Below, piece after piece: positions 1 to 7,036 of a stretch of DNA of 55,153 bases. Source of the DNA: DATJFH01 sp035495815 (GTDB taxonomy: Bacteria > Acidobacteriota > Terriglobia > Bryobacterales > Bryobacteraceae). The notes beneath the pieces were generated by a model, which made no database searches, was not told the DNA's origin, and saw nothing but the letters and a program-made list of their open reading frames with translations. The position numbers and the translations under genes were made by a program. The stretch lies in contig DATJFH010000061.1 in NCBI GenBank assembly GCA_035495815.1, positions 1-55,153 on the forward strand, written 5' to 3'. Numbering within the stretch: the first letter of the stretch is position 1; each line of letters opens with the position of its first letter.

Positions 1-719
1 TCGAGAATCATTTCGATCACGACCCGGAGCTGGTCCGCACGCTGACCGCCGCGAACAAGAAAGACCTGCTCGACGAGATCGGCTTCGACGATCTGCAGGC
101 GCATTTTTTCTACACCCGGCAGCGACTGCAGCACGGGCTCGGCGACGCGATCCTGTGCGGCGAGAATTTCGCCGGCGAGGATCCCTTCCTGGTCGCCCTG
201 GGCGATTCGATTCTGGGGCTGCACGCCAATGCAAAAGTGGTCACGCGGCTGGCCGATGTATTCGAATCGAAGCGCGCCAGCTGCGTCATCGCCGTGGAGG
301 AGGTGCCCCCCGCCGAGGTCAGCCACTACGGAATCGTACAACCGGAGCCCGGAGGAGGCGACGCCTTTCGCGTCATCGATCTGATTGAAAAGCCCTCGCC
401 GGACAAAGCGCCCAGCAACCTCGCCATCGCCGGACGCTACGTTTTCTCGCCGCTGATTTTCGACATGATCCGCCGCATCAAGCCGGACGCCAGGGGCGAG
501 ATCCAGATTACCGACGCCATCCGCCTGCTGTGCCAGGAAGGGAAGCGGGTCATCGCCGTGAAGATCGCGCCCTACGAAAAGCGCTACGACATCGGGAATT
601 TCCCCAGCTACTTCGAAACGTTCGTCGAATTCGCGCTCGCCGACCCGGAATACGGACAGGGCCTTCGCAAAGTGCTGAAGCGGCTCCTGAACGAGCGTGC
701 CGCGCCCGGCGGCGCATGA
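1..719 (+). CDS. galU: UTP--glucose-1-phosphate uridylyltransferase, 3' part
   Basis: The reading frame is open from base 3, so the gene is cut by the window edge and only about 238 C-terminal residues are present. GalU makes UDP-glucose from UTP and glucose-1-phosphate in the cytoplasm for envelope glycans. Family hallmarks are visible: FFYTRQ, GLGDAI and GEDPF followed by LGD near the left end, then a GRYVFSP block, GEIQITDA and the C-terminal KRYDIGN motif. Another sugar-1-phosphate nucleotidylyltransferase specificity cannot be excluded without the N-terminal nucleotide loop. The stop codon overlaps the start of the next gene (ATGA at 716-719), so it is probably co-translated with the membrane glycosyltransferase that follows. 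Confidence 0.88.
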   Translation, partial: ENHFDHDPELVRTLTAANKKDLLDEIGFDDLQAHFFYTRQRLQHGLGDAILCGENFAGEDPFLVALGDSILGLHANAKVVTRLADVFESKRASCVIAVEEVPPAEVSHYGIVQPEPGGGDAFRVIDLIEKPSPDKAPSNLAIAGRYVFSPLIFDMIRRIKPDARGEIQITDAIRLLCQEGKRVIAVKIAPYEKRYDIGNFPSYFETFVEFALADPEYGQGLRKVLKRLLNERAAPGGA

Positions 720-2131
720 AGCCGTCGCGCTTCTTCCTGATTCTGCTCGCTCTGCTGATCTGCGCCCGCCTGTGCCACGTGGCCATCCTCTGGGCGGAAG
801 AAAGTCTGCCGCTGGCGGCCGCTGCTCAAATGCAAACCGGCCGGGCGCTTTATCGCGACATCTGGTTCGACAAGCCGCCCCTGCTGGCCGCGATCTACCG
901 GCTTTGGGGGGCGCAGCCGGGATGGCCGCTGCGGCTGGCGGGCGCGCTCTACAGCCTGCTGGTCTGCGCACTGGCCTACCGTTTCGCCCGCGACCTCTGG
1001 AGTCCCCGCGAAGCCCGTTGGGCGGCCGCCCTGATGGCTTTCTTCCTGGTCTTCGACACGCCCTCGGCGGTCGTCCCGCTGGCCGCCGACCTGCTCATGG
1101 CGGCTCCGCATCTGGCGGCGGTCTGGCTGGCCTGGAGCCGGCGTCCGCTGGCGGCCGGTATCGCCGCCGGCGTCGCGTTCACCATCAATTCCAAGGGGCT
1201 GATCGTGCTGGCCGCCTGCGGGTTGTGGAGTTACCGCTCGCTGCCGCTGTTGCTGGCCGGCTTCGCCGCCCCCAACGCGGTCGTGCTCGCCTGGCTCGGC
1301 TGGACCGGAGCGCTCGAGCCCTACTATGAGCAGGTCTGGAAGTGGGGACGCCTGTACGCCTCGCGCACCTTCGTCGCCGATCCGGTCCGCAACGCCCTTC
1401 TGCGCACCGCCGGCTGGCTGGGATTTCACTCGGCCCTGGTGGCCGGCGCCGTCTGGTTCTGGCGCGAGGATCGGAACGCGGAGCGCTGGAAGTGGGCCGC
1501 CTGGCTCGCCCTGTCCTTCCTCGCCGTAACGGCCGGCTGGCGATTCTTCCCACGCTACTTCTTCCAGCTTCTGCCGCCGCTGGCGCTGCTCGGCGCGCGG
1601 GGCATCTGCCTCCTCCCCGCGCGATGCCGCGCCGCCGTCGTCGGAATCACCCTGCTGATACCCGCCGCCCGCTTCGGACCGCGCTACTTCATACTGGCGC
1701 GAGACCTGGCCGCCGGACGCGAGCACAAATGGGTGGACGTCGCCATGGACCGCGACAGCCGCGAAGCCGCCGCCCTCGCCCGCGCCATCGCCCGGCCGCC
1801 CGCCACGCTGTTCGTCTGGGGCTTCCGTCCCGAACTCTACGTCCGCACCGGGCTCTCCGCCGCCGCGCGATTTCTGGATTCGCAGCCCCTCACCGGCGTG
1901 CCCGCCGACCGCCACCTGGTCGACTCGACTCCGGTCGCCCCCGAGTTGGCCGCCGTCAACCGCCGCGAGCTGATTCGGTCGCGGCCGGACGTGATCCTCG
2001 ACGGATTGGGTCCTTACAACCCGCGTCTCTCGATCGAAGCGTTCCCGGATCTGCAGCCCTGGCTGGCCGATTATCAGCCCGTCGCGCGCACCCGCGAGAC
2101 CGTGGTATACCGCCGCAGAACTCTGCCGTGA
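716..2131 (+). CDS. GT39/ArnT-like membrane glycosyltransferase
   Basis: Predicted 471-residue polytopic inner-membrane protein resembling the dolichyl-phosphate-mannose mannosyltransferase/ArnT group (PMT, GT-C fold), which moves sugars from lipid carriers. The N-terminus MKPSRFFLILLALLICARL is a membrane anchor. The first loop contains RALYRDIWFDKPPLLAAIY, matching the acidic D-x-x-x-x-x-K-P-P-L loop of this family. About ten hydrophobic segments follow, then a soluble C-terminal part of about 130 residues. The start ATG at 716 overlaps the galU stop, and GalU may supply the nucleotide sugar for the same surface polymer. The 3' end overlaps the convergent Vsr-like gene by 58 bases. The acceptor is unknown. 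Confidence 0.75.
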   Translation: MKPSRFFLILLALLICARLCHVAILWAEESLPLAAAAQMQTGRALYRDIWFDKPPLLAAIYRLWGAQPGWPLRLAGALYSLLVCALAYRFARDLWSPREARWAAALMAFFLVFDTPSAVVPLAADLLMAAPHLAAVWLAWSRRPLAAGIAAGVAFTINSKGLIVLAACGLWSYRSLPLLLAGFAAPNAVVLAWLGWTGALEPYYEQVWKWGRLYASRTFVADPVRNALLRTAGWLGFHSALVAGAVWFWREDRNAERWKWAAWLALSFLAVTAGWRFFPRYFFQLLPPLALLGARGICLLPARCRAAVVGITLLIPAARFGPRYFILARDLAAGREHKWVDVAMDRDSREAAALARAIARPPATLFVWGFRPELYVRTGLSAAARFLDSQPLTGVPADRHLVDSTPVAPELAAVNRRELIRSRPDVILDGLGPYNPRLSIEAFPDLQPWLADYQPVARTRETVVYRRRTLP

Positions 2132-2952
2132 ATCATTTCGTTCACCAGCGGGTTCAGGTAGTTCTCCGCGATCCAGGCGATTGCGCCCGGACGGCCGCAC
2201 TCCGGCGCCTGCGGCAGGCTCCGCGCCCCGCCAGGCGCCCGGCTGCCGATCACGAAGCGCCGCCCCTGTCCTGGTGACAATTCCTCGAGGACATAACCCA
2301 GCCGCCGCAGCCCGTCGAAATCGGCGCCCCGCCCGGTAGTCTCCATCAGCAGCAGGGGAGGCCGCCTCGCCATGGCGCGCGGCGGGAATCCGTTCAGCGG
2401 ACCCGCGGCGAGCGTCACCCGCGAAATACTGCTCCGCGCCGTCCAGCCGTGGCTTTCGAGCGCGCTCCAGTCGCCGGCCCAGGCGAAAAAGCTCTTTTCG
2501 GGAATTCGGGAAAGGATCCTGGCCGCCCGCCCTTTCAGGATCTTGGCCACGCACCCGTCGAGGTCGCGCAGAACGTCGCTCTCCCACAAGCGCAGCACGC
2601 TCCAGCCGCCCTCGAGCAGCGCCGCGGCCGACCGGCAGTCCCTCTCCATGTTGCGGCGGATCTTGCGCAGCCAGTAGTCGCGCGAATCGGTCTCCCGGAA
2701 CTGGTCCTCGAGCGAGGACAGCCGCCGGCGCCGCCACTGGCCGCCGTGCCAGAAGTCCCCGTCGATGAAAATCGCCAGGCGCCGGTCGCCGATCACGATG
2801 TCCGGCTTGCCGGGCAGGTTCTCGGCGCAAGCCCGGAAGCGCACTGCCCGCTCCCGCAGCGCCTTGCGCAGCGATACCTCGGGCGCCGTGCCGCGCGACC
2901 GCACGCGCCGCATGATCGCCGATACTTCCTGTGGCGCCCGTTTCCCTTCCAT
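2074..2952 (-). CDS. Vsr-type very short patch repair endonuclease with C-terminal extension
   Basis: The N-terminal 140 or so residues are a clear Vsr domain, the PD-(D/E)XK-like nickase that starts repair of T:G mismatches arising at methylated cytosines. Visible signatures are IMRRVRSRGTAPEVSLRKAL, LPGKPDIVIG, FIDGDFWHGG, WLRKIRRNMERD and a GWSVLRLWE strand. The usual GCFWHGH is GDFWHGG here, so one zinc-ligand Cys is replaced. Vsr proteins are usually about 150 residues, and this one is 292. The extra half contains FFAWAGDWSALESHGW and LSPGQGRRFVIGSR, which resemble degenerate motifs I and VIII of cytosine-C5 methyltransferases. No complete methyltransferase gene is in the window. The start ATG lies 2 bases after the upstream stop, which suggests coupling. 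The 3' end overlaps the convergent glycosyltransferase gene by 58 bases. Confidence 0.75.
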   Translation of the reverse strand: MEGKRAPQEVSAIMRRVRSRGTAPEVSLRKALRERAVRFRACAENLPGKPDIVIGDRRLAIFIDGDFWHGGQWRRRRLSSLEDQFRETDSRDYWLRKIRRNMERDCRSAAALLEGGWSVLRLWESDVLRDLDGCVAKILKGRAARILSRIPEKSFFAWAGDWSALESHGWTARSSISRVTLAAGPLNGFPPRAMARRPPLLLMETTGRGADFDGLRRLGYVLEELSPGQGRRFVIGSRAPGGARSLPQAPECGRPGAIAWIAENYLNPLVNEMIHGRVLRRYTTVSRVRATG

Positions 2953-2954
2953 GC

Positions 2955-4277
2955 TCAGATCGACTCGAAGTAGCGCGCCAGCTCCCAGTCCGTCACCGCC
3001 TTGTCGAACTGCCGCGACTCCCACTCCCTCGTTCCCGCGTAGTGCTCCACGAATTCGTCCCCGAGCCACCGCCGCGCCACCTGGCTGCTCCGGAAACGGG
3101 CGGTAGCGTCCGCCAGCGTTCGCGGCAGCGGCGTCGCCTCGCCGCAATAGGCGTTGACCACGGGCGCCGGCGGCGGCGACTCCCGCTCGACGCCGTCGAG
3201 ACCCGCCGCCAGCGACGCCGCCATCGCCAGGTAGGGATTGATGTCCGCCCCCGTCAGCCGCAGTTCGACCCGCGTCGATTTGGCGCCCCCCGGAATCGCG
3301 CGGATCGCCGTCGTACGGTTGTCCACGCCCCAGGTGGCGTTGATCGGAGCCCACGCTCCGGGTACCGTCCGCTTGTAGGAGTTGACCGTCGGACAGAAGA
3401 CGGCGGCCAGATCCGGCAGGTTCGCCACCAGCCCGCCGATGTAGTGCCGCATCACCGCCGACATTCCGCCGGCCCCGTCGGAGAACAGGTTCCGGCGCCC
3501 CTCCGCATCCCACAGGCTCTGGTGCAGGTGGCCGCTCGATCCGGGCAGGTCGGCGCTCCACTTGGCCATGAAAGTGGGCGTCACGCCATGCCGGCTGGCG
3601 ATCTCTTTCACCGCGGTTTTGAACAGCGCGGCCTTGTCCGCCGCCGCCAGCGCGTCGTCCACCGCGATGGCCGCTTCATACACGCCCGGCCCGGTCTCGG
3701 TGTGAAGACCTTCGAGCGGAATGCCGAATCCGGCCAGCTGCTCGAACAGGTCGAGCGCCAGTTGCTGGTTCTCCGAAGCCCGCAGCACGCTGTAGCCGAA
3801 GGCCCCCGGACTCAGCGGCGTCAGGCCGCGGTAGTGCTTCTCCCGCAGGCTCTCCGGCGTCTCGCGAAAAAAGAAGAACTCGTACTCCGCCGAGAAGCTG
3901 GCGCGGTAGCCGCCCGCCGTCCCGATCACCCGCTGCAGGACCTGCCTCGGAGCGATCGCCGCCACGTTGACGAAATCCAGCAGAAAAAACGCCGTCCCCG
4001 GCTCCCACGGAATCGGCCGGAAACTCGCCAGGTCAATGCGCGTGGTGGCGTCCGGAAAGCCCGTGTGCCAGCCCGTGACCTTGGCGTTGTCGTAAAGGAC
4101 GTCGGCGATGTCCCAGCCGAAGATCACGTCGCAGAACCCTACCCCCGCTTCCGCCGCCGTCCAGAATTTGTCCAGGCTGATGTACTTGCCGCGCAGCGTG
4201 CAGTCGATATCGAAAGCGCCCAGCTTGACGCGCTGAATGCCGTGCTTCCCGAACAGCTCGCGAACCTGCTCGAGCAC
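2955..4277 (-). CDS. Glutamine synthetase-like ligase (GlnA/PuuA family)
   Basis: 440-residue member of the glutamine synthetase superfamily, which activates glutamate with ATP and joins it to ammonia or an amine. Family motifs are in order: FSAEYEFFFF (metal-binding Glu), a GPGVYEAAI strand, SGHLHQSLWD (substrate His), the NSYKRTVPGAWAP loop, NRTTAIR and RVELRLTGADINPYL. The length fits type I enzymes without the adenylylation loop. The GTG start immediately follows the stop codon of the aldehyde dehydrogenase (TAG-GTG), so translation is very probably coupled. A GS-like ligase next to an aldehyde dehydrogenase recalls gamma-glutamyl amine pathways (PuuA/PuuC), so the true substrate may be an amine rather than ammonia. 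That is inference from context. Confidence 0.82.
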   Translation of the reverse strand: MLEQVRELFGKHGIQRVKLGAFDIDCTLRGKYISLDKFWTAAEAGVGFCDVIFGWDIADVLYDNAKVTGWHTGFPDATTRIDLASFRPIPWEPGTAFFLLDFVNVAAIAPRQVLQRVIGTAGGYRASFSAEYEFFFFRETPESLREKHYRGLTPLSPGAFGYSVLRASENQQLALDLFEQLAGFGIPLEGLHTETGPGVYEAAIAVDDALAAADKAALFKTAVKEIASRHGVTPTFMAKWSADLPGSSGHLHQSLWDAEGRRNLFSDGAGGMSAVMRHYIGGLVANLPDLAAVFCPTVNSYKRTVPGAWAPINATWGVDNRTTAIRAIPGGAKSTRVELRLTGADINPYLAMAASLAAGLDGVERESPPPAPVVNAYCGEATPLPRTLADATARFRSSQVARRWLGDEFVEHYAGTREWESRQFDKAVTDWELARYFESI

Positions 4278-5756
4278 CTACAGCGCCACCCACACCGACT
4301 TCACGCTGGTGTACTGCTCCAGCGCGTGGGCGCCCAGATCCCGCCCGAAGCCGCTCTGCTTGTAGCCGCCGAACGGCGAGCCCGTGTCGAAGCCGTTGTA
4401 CGTGTTGATCCACACCGAGCCCGATTTCATCTCCGCCGCCATGCGGTGCGCCAGCCTGATGTCCTTCGTCCACACCGCCGATACCAGGCCGTAAATCGTC
4501 CCGTTGGCGATGGCCACCGCCTCGTCGGGATTCTCGAACCGGATCGCCGCCAGCACCGGTCCGAAAATCTCCTCCTGCGCGATCTTCATTTGCGGCTTCA
4601 CCTCCGAGAACACCGTCGGCTTGACGAAGAAGCCTTTGCTGTTCGTTCCTTCCATGTCCCGCTCGCCCCCGCAGCGCAGCGTGGCCCCTTCCTCCACACC
4701 CGCCCGGATATAGCCCAGTATGCGCTCCATCTGGGCTTCGGACACCTGCGCGCCCATGGCGGTCGCCTTGTCCAGCGGATCGCCCACGCGCATCCGCCTG
4801 GCGCGCGACACCATCGTGTCGAGAAACTTGTCGTGAATGTCGGCGTGCAGCAGCAGGCGCGATCCGGCGCTGCAGATCTCGCCCTTATTCCCGAAAATGC
4901 CCCAGAACGCCGCCTTCATGGCCGCGTCCAGGTCCGCGTCCGGAAAAATGATGTTCGGCGACTTGCCGCCCAGCTCCAGGCTCACGCGCTTCAGGTTGCT
5001 CTCCGCCGACGCCTTCATCAGCGCCCGCCCCGTGCGCGTGCTCCCGGTGAAGCTGATCTTGTCGACGTCCATGTGGCGGCCGAGCGCCTCGCCCGCGGTC
5101 TGGCCGTAACCGGTCACCACGTTCAGCACGCCTTCGGGCAGTCCCGCCTGCATGCACAGCTCGGCCAGCCTCAGCGCGGTCAGCGGCGTCATTTCCGACG
5201 GCTTGAGCACCACCGAGCACCCGCACGCCAGCGCCGGCGCGACTTTCCACACCGCCAGCTGCAGCGGAAAATTCCAGGGCACGATCGCCCCCACCACGCC
5301 CACCGGCTCTCGCAGCGTGTAGTTGAGGAAGCCGCCGTCCACCGGTATCGTCTCCCCGTAAATCTTGCGCACCCATCCCGCGTAGTAGCGGAACGCGTCT
5401 ATCGCCGGACCTACATCGGCGCCCGCCGCCTCCCGCACCGTCTTGCCGTTCTCCAGCGATTCGAGCAGCGCCAGCTCGTCCTTGTGCTTCGCCAGCAGCT
5501 CGGAGATATCCCAGAGAATCTTCTCCTTCTTCGACGGATCGAGCCCCCGCCAGCTCTTCTTCTCGAAGCTGGCCCGGGCCGCGGCCACCGCCCGGTCGAC
5601 GTCCGGAGCCTCGCCCTCCGGCACGGTGGTCAGGACTTCGCCCGTGGCCGGATTGATCACTTCGATCGTGCGGCCGTTGGCTGCGTCTTCGTGCTTCCCG
5701 TTGATGAACAATTTGCCGGGATTCAGTTTGGGTCGGATGATTTCGACTGCGCTCAT
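4278..5756 (-). CDS. NAD(P)-dependent aldehyde dehydrogenase, non-acylating type
   Basis: 492-residue classical aldehyde dehydrogenase oxidising an aldehyde to a carboxylate. It shows PWNFPLQLAVWK (cofactor fold), SFTGSTRTG, the general-base motif LELGGKSPNIIF, the nucleophile in NKGEICSAGSRLLL, EEIFGPV and the C-terminal SPFGGYKQSGFGRD. It is the hydrolysing type and not the CoA-acylating PduP/EutE type normally packed in microcompartments. No amphipathic terminal peptide or linker is visible, so encapsulation is not supported. It lies 110 bases downstream of the third shell-pentamer gene with its own likely promoter and an AGGAG element about 13 bases before ATG. It is directly coupled to the downstream GS-like gene. 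Candidate substrates include lactaldehyde from the upstream aldolase. Confidence 0.92.
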   Translation of the reverse strand: MSAVEIIRPKLNPGKLFINGKHEDAANGRTIEVINPATGEVLTTVPEGEAPDVDRAVAAARASFEKKSWRGLDPSKKEKILWDISELLAKHKDELALLESLENGKTVREAAGADVGPAIDAFRYYAGWVRKIYGETIPVDGGFLNYTLREPVGVVGAIVPWNFPLQLAVWKVAPALACGCSVVLKPSEMTPLTALRLAELCMQAGLPEGVLNVVTGYGQTAGEALGRHMDVDKISFTGSTRTGRALMKASAESNLKRVSLELGGKSPNIIFPDADLDAAMKAAFWGIFGNKGEICSAGSRLLLHADIHDKFLDTMVSRARRMRVGDPLDKATAMGAQVSEAQMERILGYIRAGVEEGATLRCGGERDMEGTNSKGFFVKPTVFSEVKPQMKIAQEEIFGPVLAAIRFENPDEAVAIANGTIYGLVSAVWTKDIRLAHRMAAEMKSGSVWINTYNGFDTGSPFGGYKQSGFGRDLGAHALEQYTSVKSVWVAL

Positions 5757-5791
5757 TGGGGCGGGTATTCTCCTACGGTATCTGCATCCGC

Positions 5792-5821
5792 AGAATACAA
5801 CACGAAAGCTGGCACGGGCAA
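5792..5821 (-). promoter_or_regulatory. Candidate sigma-70 promoter of the aldehyde dehydrogenase gene
   Basis: On the minus strand TTGCCC (5816-5821) and TATTCT (5792-5797) are separated by 18 bases. They lie in the 110-base gap between the third pentamer gene and the aldehyde dehydrogenase, followed by an AGGAG-type ribosome binding site at 5770-5774. Both hexamers are imperfect, so this is only a moderate candidate. Confidence 0.35.
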
Positions 5822-5866
5822 ACCAGCGGACCTGTCGCGCGCGGATTCTCTGCGCCGGAACAGAAG

Positions 5867-6190
5867 TTATCGCTGCGATTTCTTCCGGCGTCCCGGTTTA
5901 TTCCCGGCCGGCAGCGCGTCGGCCGCCAGGTCGATGTGGTCGATGAAGCCGATCACCGCCATGTCGATCGGCGAGTTCGGCCGCCCGACGCTCGTCATGG
6001 CGCTGAAGCCTTCCGTCACCAGCAGCACGCGGTCGCCCGGGCCGGCGTCCACGGCGTCCACGGCCACCACGGCGTCGCCTCGATCCGATCCGTCCAAATC
6101 GAGCGGCTGGACCATCAGCAGCTTGCAGCCTTCGTGGCTCGAGTGCTTGTAGGTGGCCACCAGCTCGCCCACCACGCGCGCGATCAGCAC
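5867..6190 (-). CDS. Bacterial microcompartment pentamer shell protein (EutN/CcmL), third copy
   Basis: 107-residue EutN/CcmL/CsoS4 family protein. Pentamers of this family cap the vertices of polyhedral microcompartments. It begins LIARVVGELVATYKHSSHEGCKLL and ends in the FIDHIDL strand typical of the fold. The start is read as GTG at 6190, overlapping the upstream stop by 7 bases, because this places the conserved ARVVG strand at the N-terminus. It is longer than its two paralogues, with a basic tail ending GRRKKSQR that they lack. It is the last of three tandem pentamer genes. Triple pentamer sets are known in several organelle types, including those of Planctomycetes/Verrucomicrobia. Confidence 0.88.
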   Translation of the reverse strand: MLIARVVGELVATYKHSSHEGCKLLMVQPLDLDGSDRGDAVVAVDAVDAGPGDRVLLVTEGFSAMTSVGRPNSPIDMAVIGFIDHIDLAADALPAGNKPGRRKKSQR

Positions 6191-6450
6191 AGGTCCACCG
6201 CATCGACAATCCCCACGATCGTGCTGTCGGTGGGAACTTCCGCCGGAAGAAACGGAAAGCTCGATTCCTTTCCTTTGCACCAGTAGACCAGCTCGCCCGC
6301 GCCGGCGCCCGTGCAGTCGGCGCAGACCTGGCGTTTTCCCGTCGGCTCGAGCCGCGGCGTGAGCGGTTGGACGATCAACAACCGCTGCGCCGCCAGGTTG
6401 TTGTCTTTGATGGTGGACACGACGCAGCCCACGACGCGGCCGAGGTACAT
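6184..6450 (-). CDS. Bacterial microcompartment pentamer shell protein (EutN/CcmL), second copy
   Basis: 88-residue EutN/CcmL family vertex protein. The N-terminus MYLGRVVGCVVSTIKDNNL and the C-terminal STIVGIVDAVDL are the diagnostic strands. The middle carries several cysteines, including a CADCTGAG segment, that the other two copies lack; whether they bind metal or form disulfides is unknown. It sits 2 bases after the first pentamer gene, and its stop overlaps the GTG start of the third. The three paralogues differ clearly in sequence, so they are not a recent duplication and may occupy different vertices. Confidence 0.9.
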   Translation of the reverse strand: MYLGRVVGCVVSTIKDNNLAAQRLLIVQPLTPRLEPTGKRQVCADCTGAGAGELVYWCKGKESSFPFLPAEVPTDSTIVGIVDAVDLC

Positions 6451-6452
6451 GG

Positions 6453-6722
6453 TCAGGTGTCCAGGCTGATCGTGTCGACAATTCCGATGATGGTGGAATC
6501 GACCGGCGTGTCTTTGCAGCCTTCCGCCATGCGGGCCGAGCTGCCCGAGACGGCGAGAACGGTCTCTTTGAATCCGGCGCTGACCGTGTCCACGGAAATC
6601 ACGTACCCGGGCTCGTCTTTACCGTCCGGGCTGATCGGCTTGAGAATCAGCAGCTTCTTGCCTTCGAGTCGCGGGTCCTTCCGGGTAGCAACCACGCTGC
6701 CGACCACGCGGGCCAGGATCAT
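6453..6722 (-). CDS. Bacterial microcompartment pentamer shell protein (EutN/CcmL), first copy
   Basis: 89-residue EutN/CcmL family protein, the closest of the three to the family consensus. It starts MILARVVGSVVATRKDPRL, continues with GKKLLILKP, and ends STIIGIVDTISL. The ATG directly follows the TAA of the hexamer gene with no gap, so the two shell types are translated from one message. This family forms pentamers that close the icosahedral shell. Being adjacent to the only hexamer gene, it is the best candidate for the main vertex protein. Confidence 0.92.
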   Translation of the reverse strand: MILARVVGSVVATRKDPRLEGKKLLILKPISPDGKDEPGYVISVDTVSAGFKETVLAVSGSSARMAEGCKDTPVDSTIIGIVDTISLDT

Positions 6723-7013
6723 TTACTTCCCGCCATTCGATTTGCCGATCGGCAGCACGTCTTCCAGGCTCGGGTGCGGCCGTGGAATCACGTGCACCGC
6801 GATCAGCTCGCCCACGCGCCGCGCGGCTGCAGCGCCGGCGTCGGTGGCGGCCCGCACGGCGGCCACGTCGCCGCGCACCAGAGCCGTCACGTACCCCGAG
6901 CCGATCTTCTCCCAGCCCACCAGCGAAACCTTCGCCGCCTTGACCATGGCGTCCGACGCTTCGATCATGGCCACGAACCCGCGGGTCTCGATCATTCCCA
7001 ATGCTTCACCCAT
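6723..7013 (-). CDS. Bacterial microcompartment hexamer shell protein (BMC-H)
   Basis: 96-residue single BMC-domain protein (Pfam BMC family), which tiles into hexamers forming the facets of the shell. It begins ALGMIETRGFVAMIEASDAM and carries the pore loop WEKIGSGYVTALVRGDV, with G38-S39-G40 lining the central pore. The last 15 residues are a short hydrophilic tail. It is the only hexamer gene here and no tandem BMC-T gene is present. It has the strongest ribosome binding site of the cluster (GGAGGG, 6 bases before ATG), as expected for the most abundant shell protein. It is 23 bases downstream of the aldolase gene. Confidence 0.95.
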   Translation of the reverse strand: MGEALGMIETRGFVAMIEASDAMVKAAKVSLVGWEKIGSGYVTALVRGDVAAVRAATDAGAAAARRVGELIAVHVIPRPHPSLEDVLPIGKSNGGK

Positions 7014-7019
7014 TCAGAA

Positions 7020-7025
7020 CCCTCC
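7020..7025 (-). promoter_or_regulatory. Strong Shine-Dalgarno sequence of the BMC hexamer gene
   Basis: GGAGGG on the minus strand ends 6 bases before the ATG at 7013. It is stronger than the sites of the neighbouring shell genes and supports a high translation rate for the facet protein. Confidence 0.55.
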
Positions 7026-7036
7026 AAAAATCACGT

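Noticed and set aside
2931..6152. A 1073-codon plus-strand frame opposite GS, ALDH and a shell gene
   Set aside because: Its composition is that of an antisense shadow (Arg/His/Gln-rich) and no motif is recognisable.
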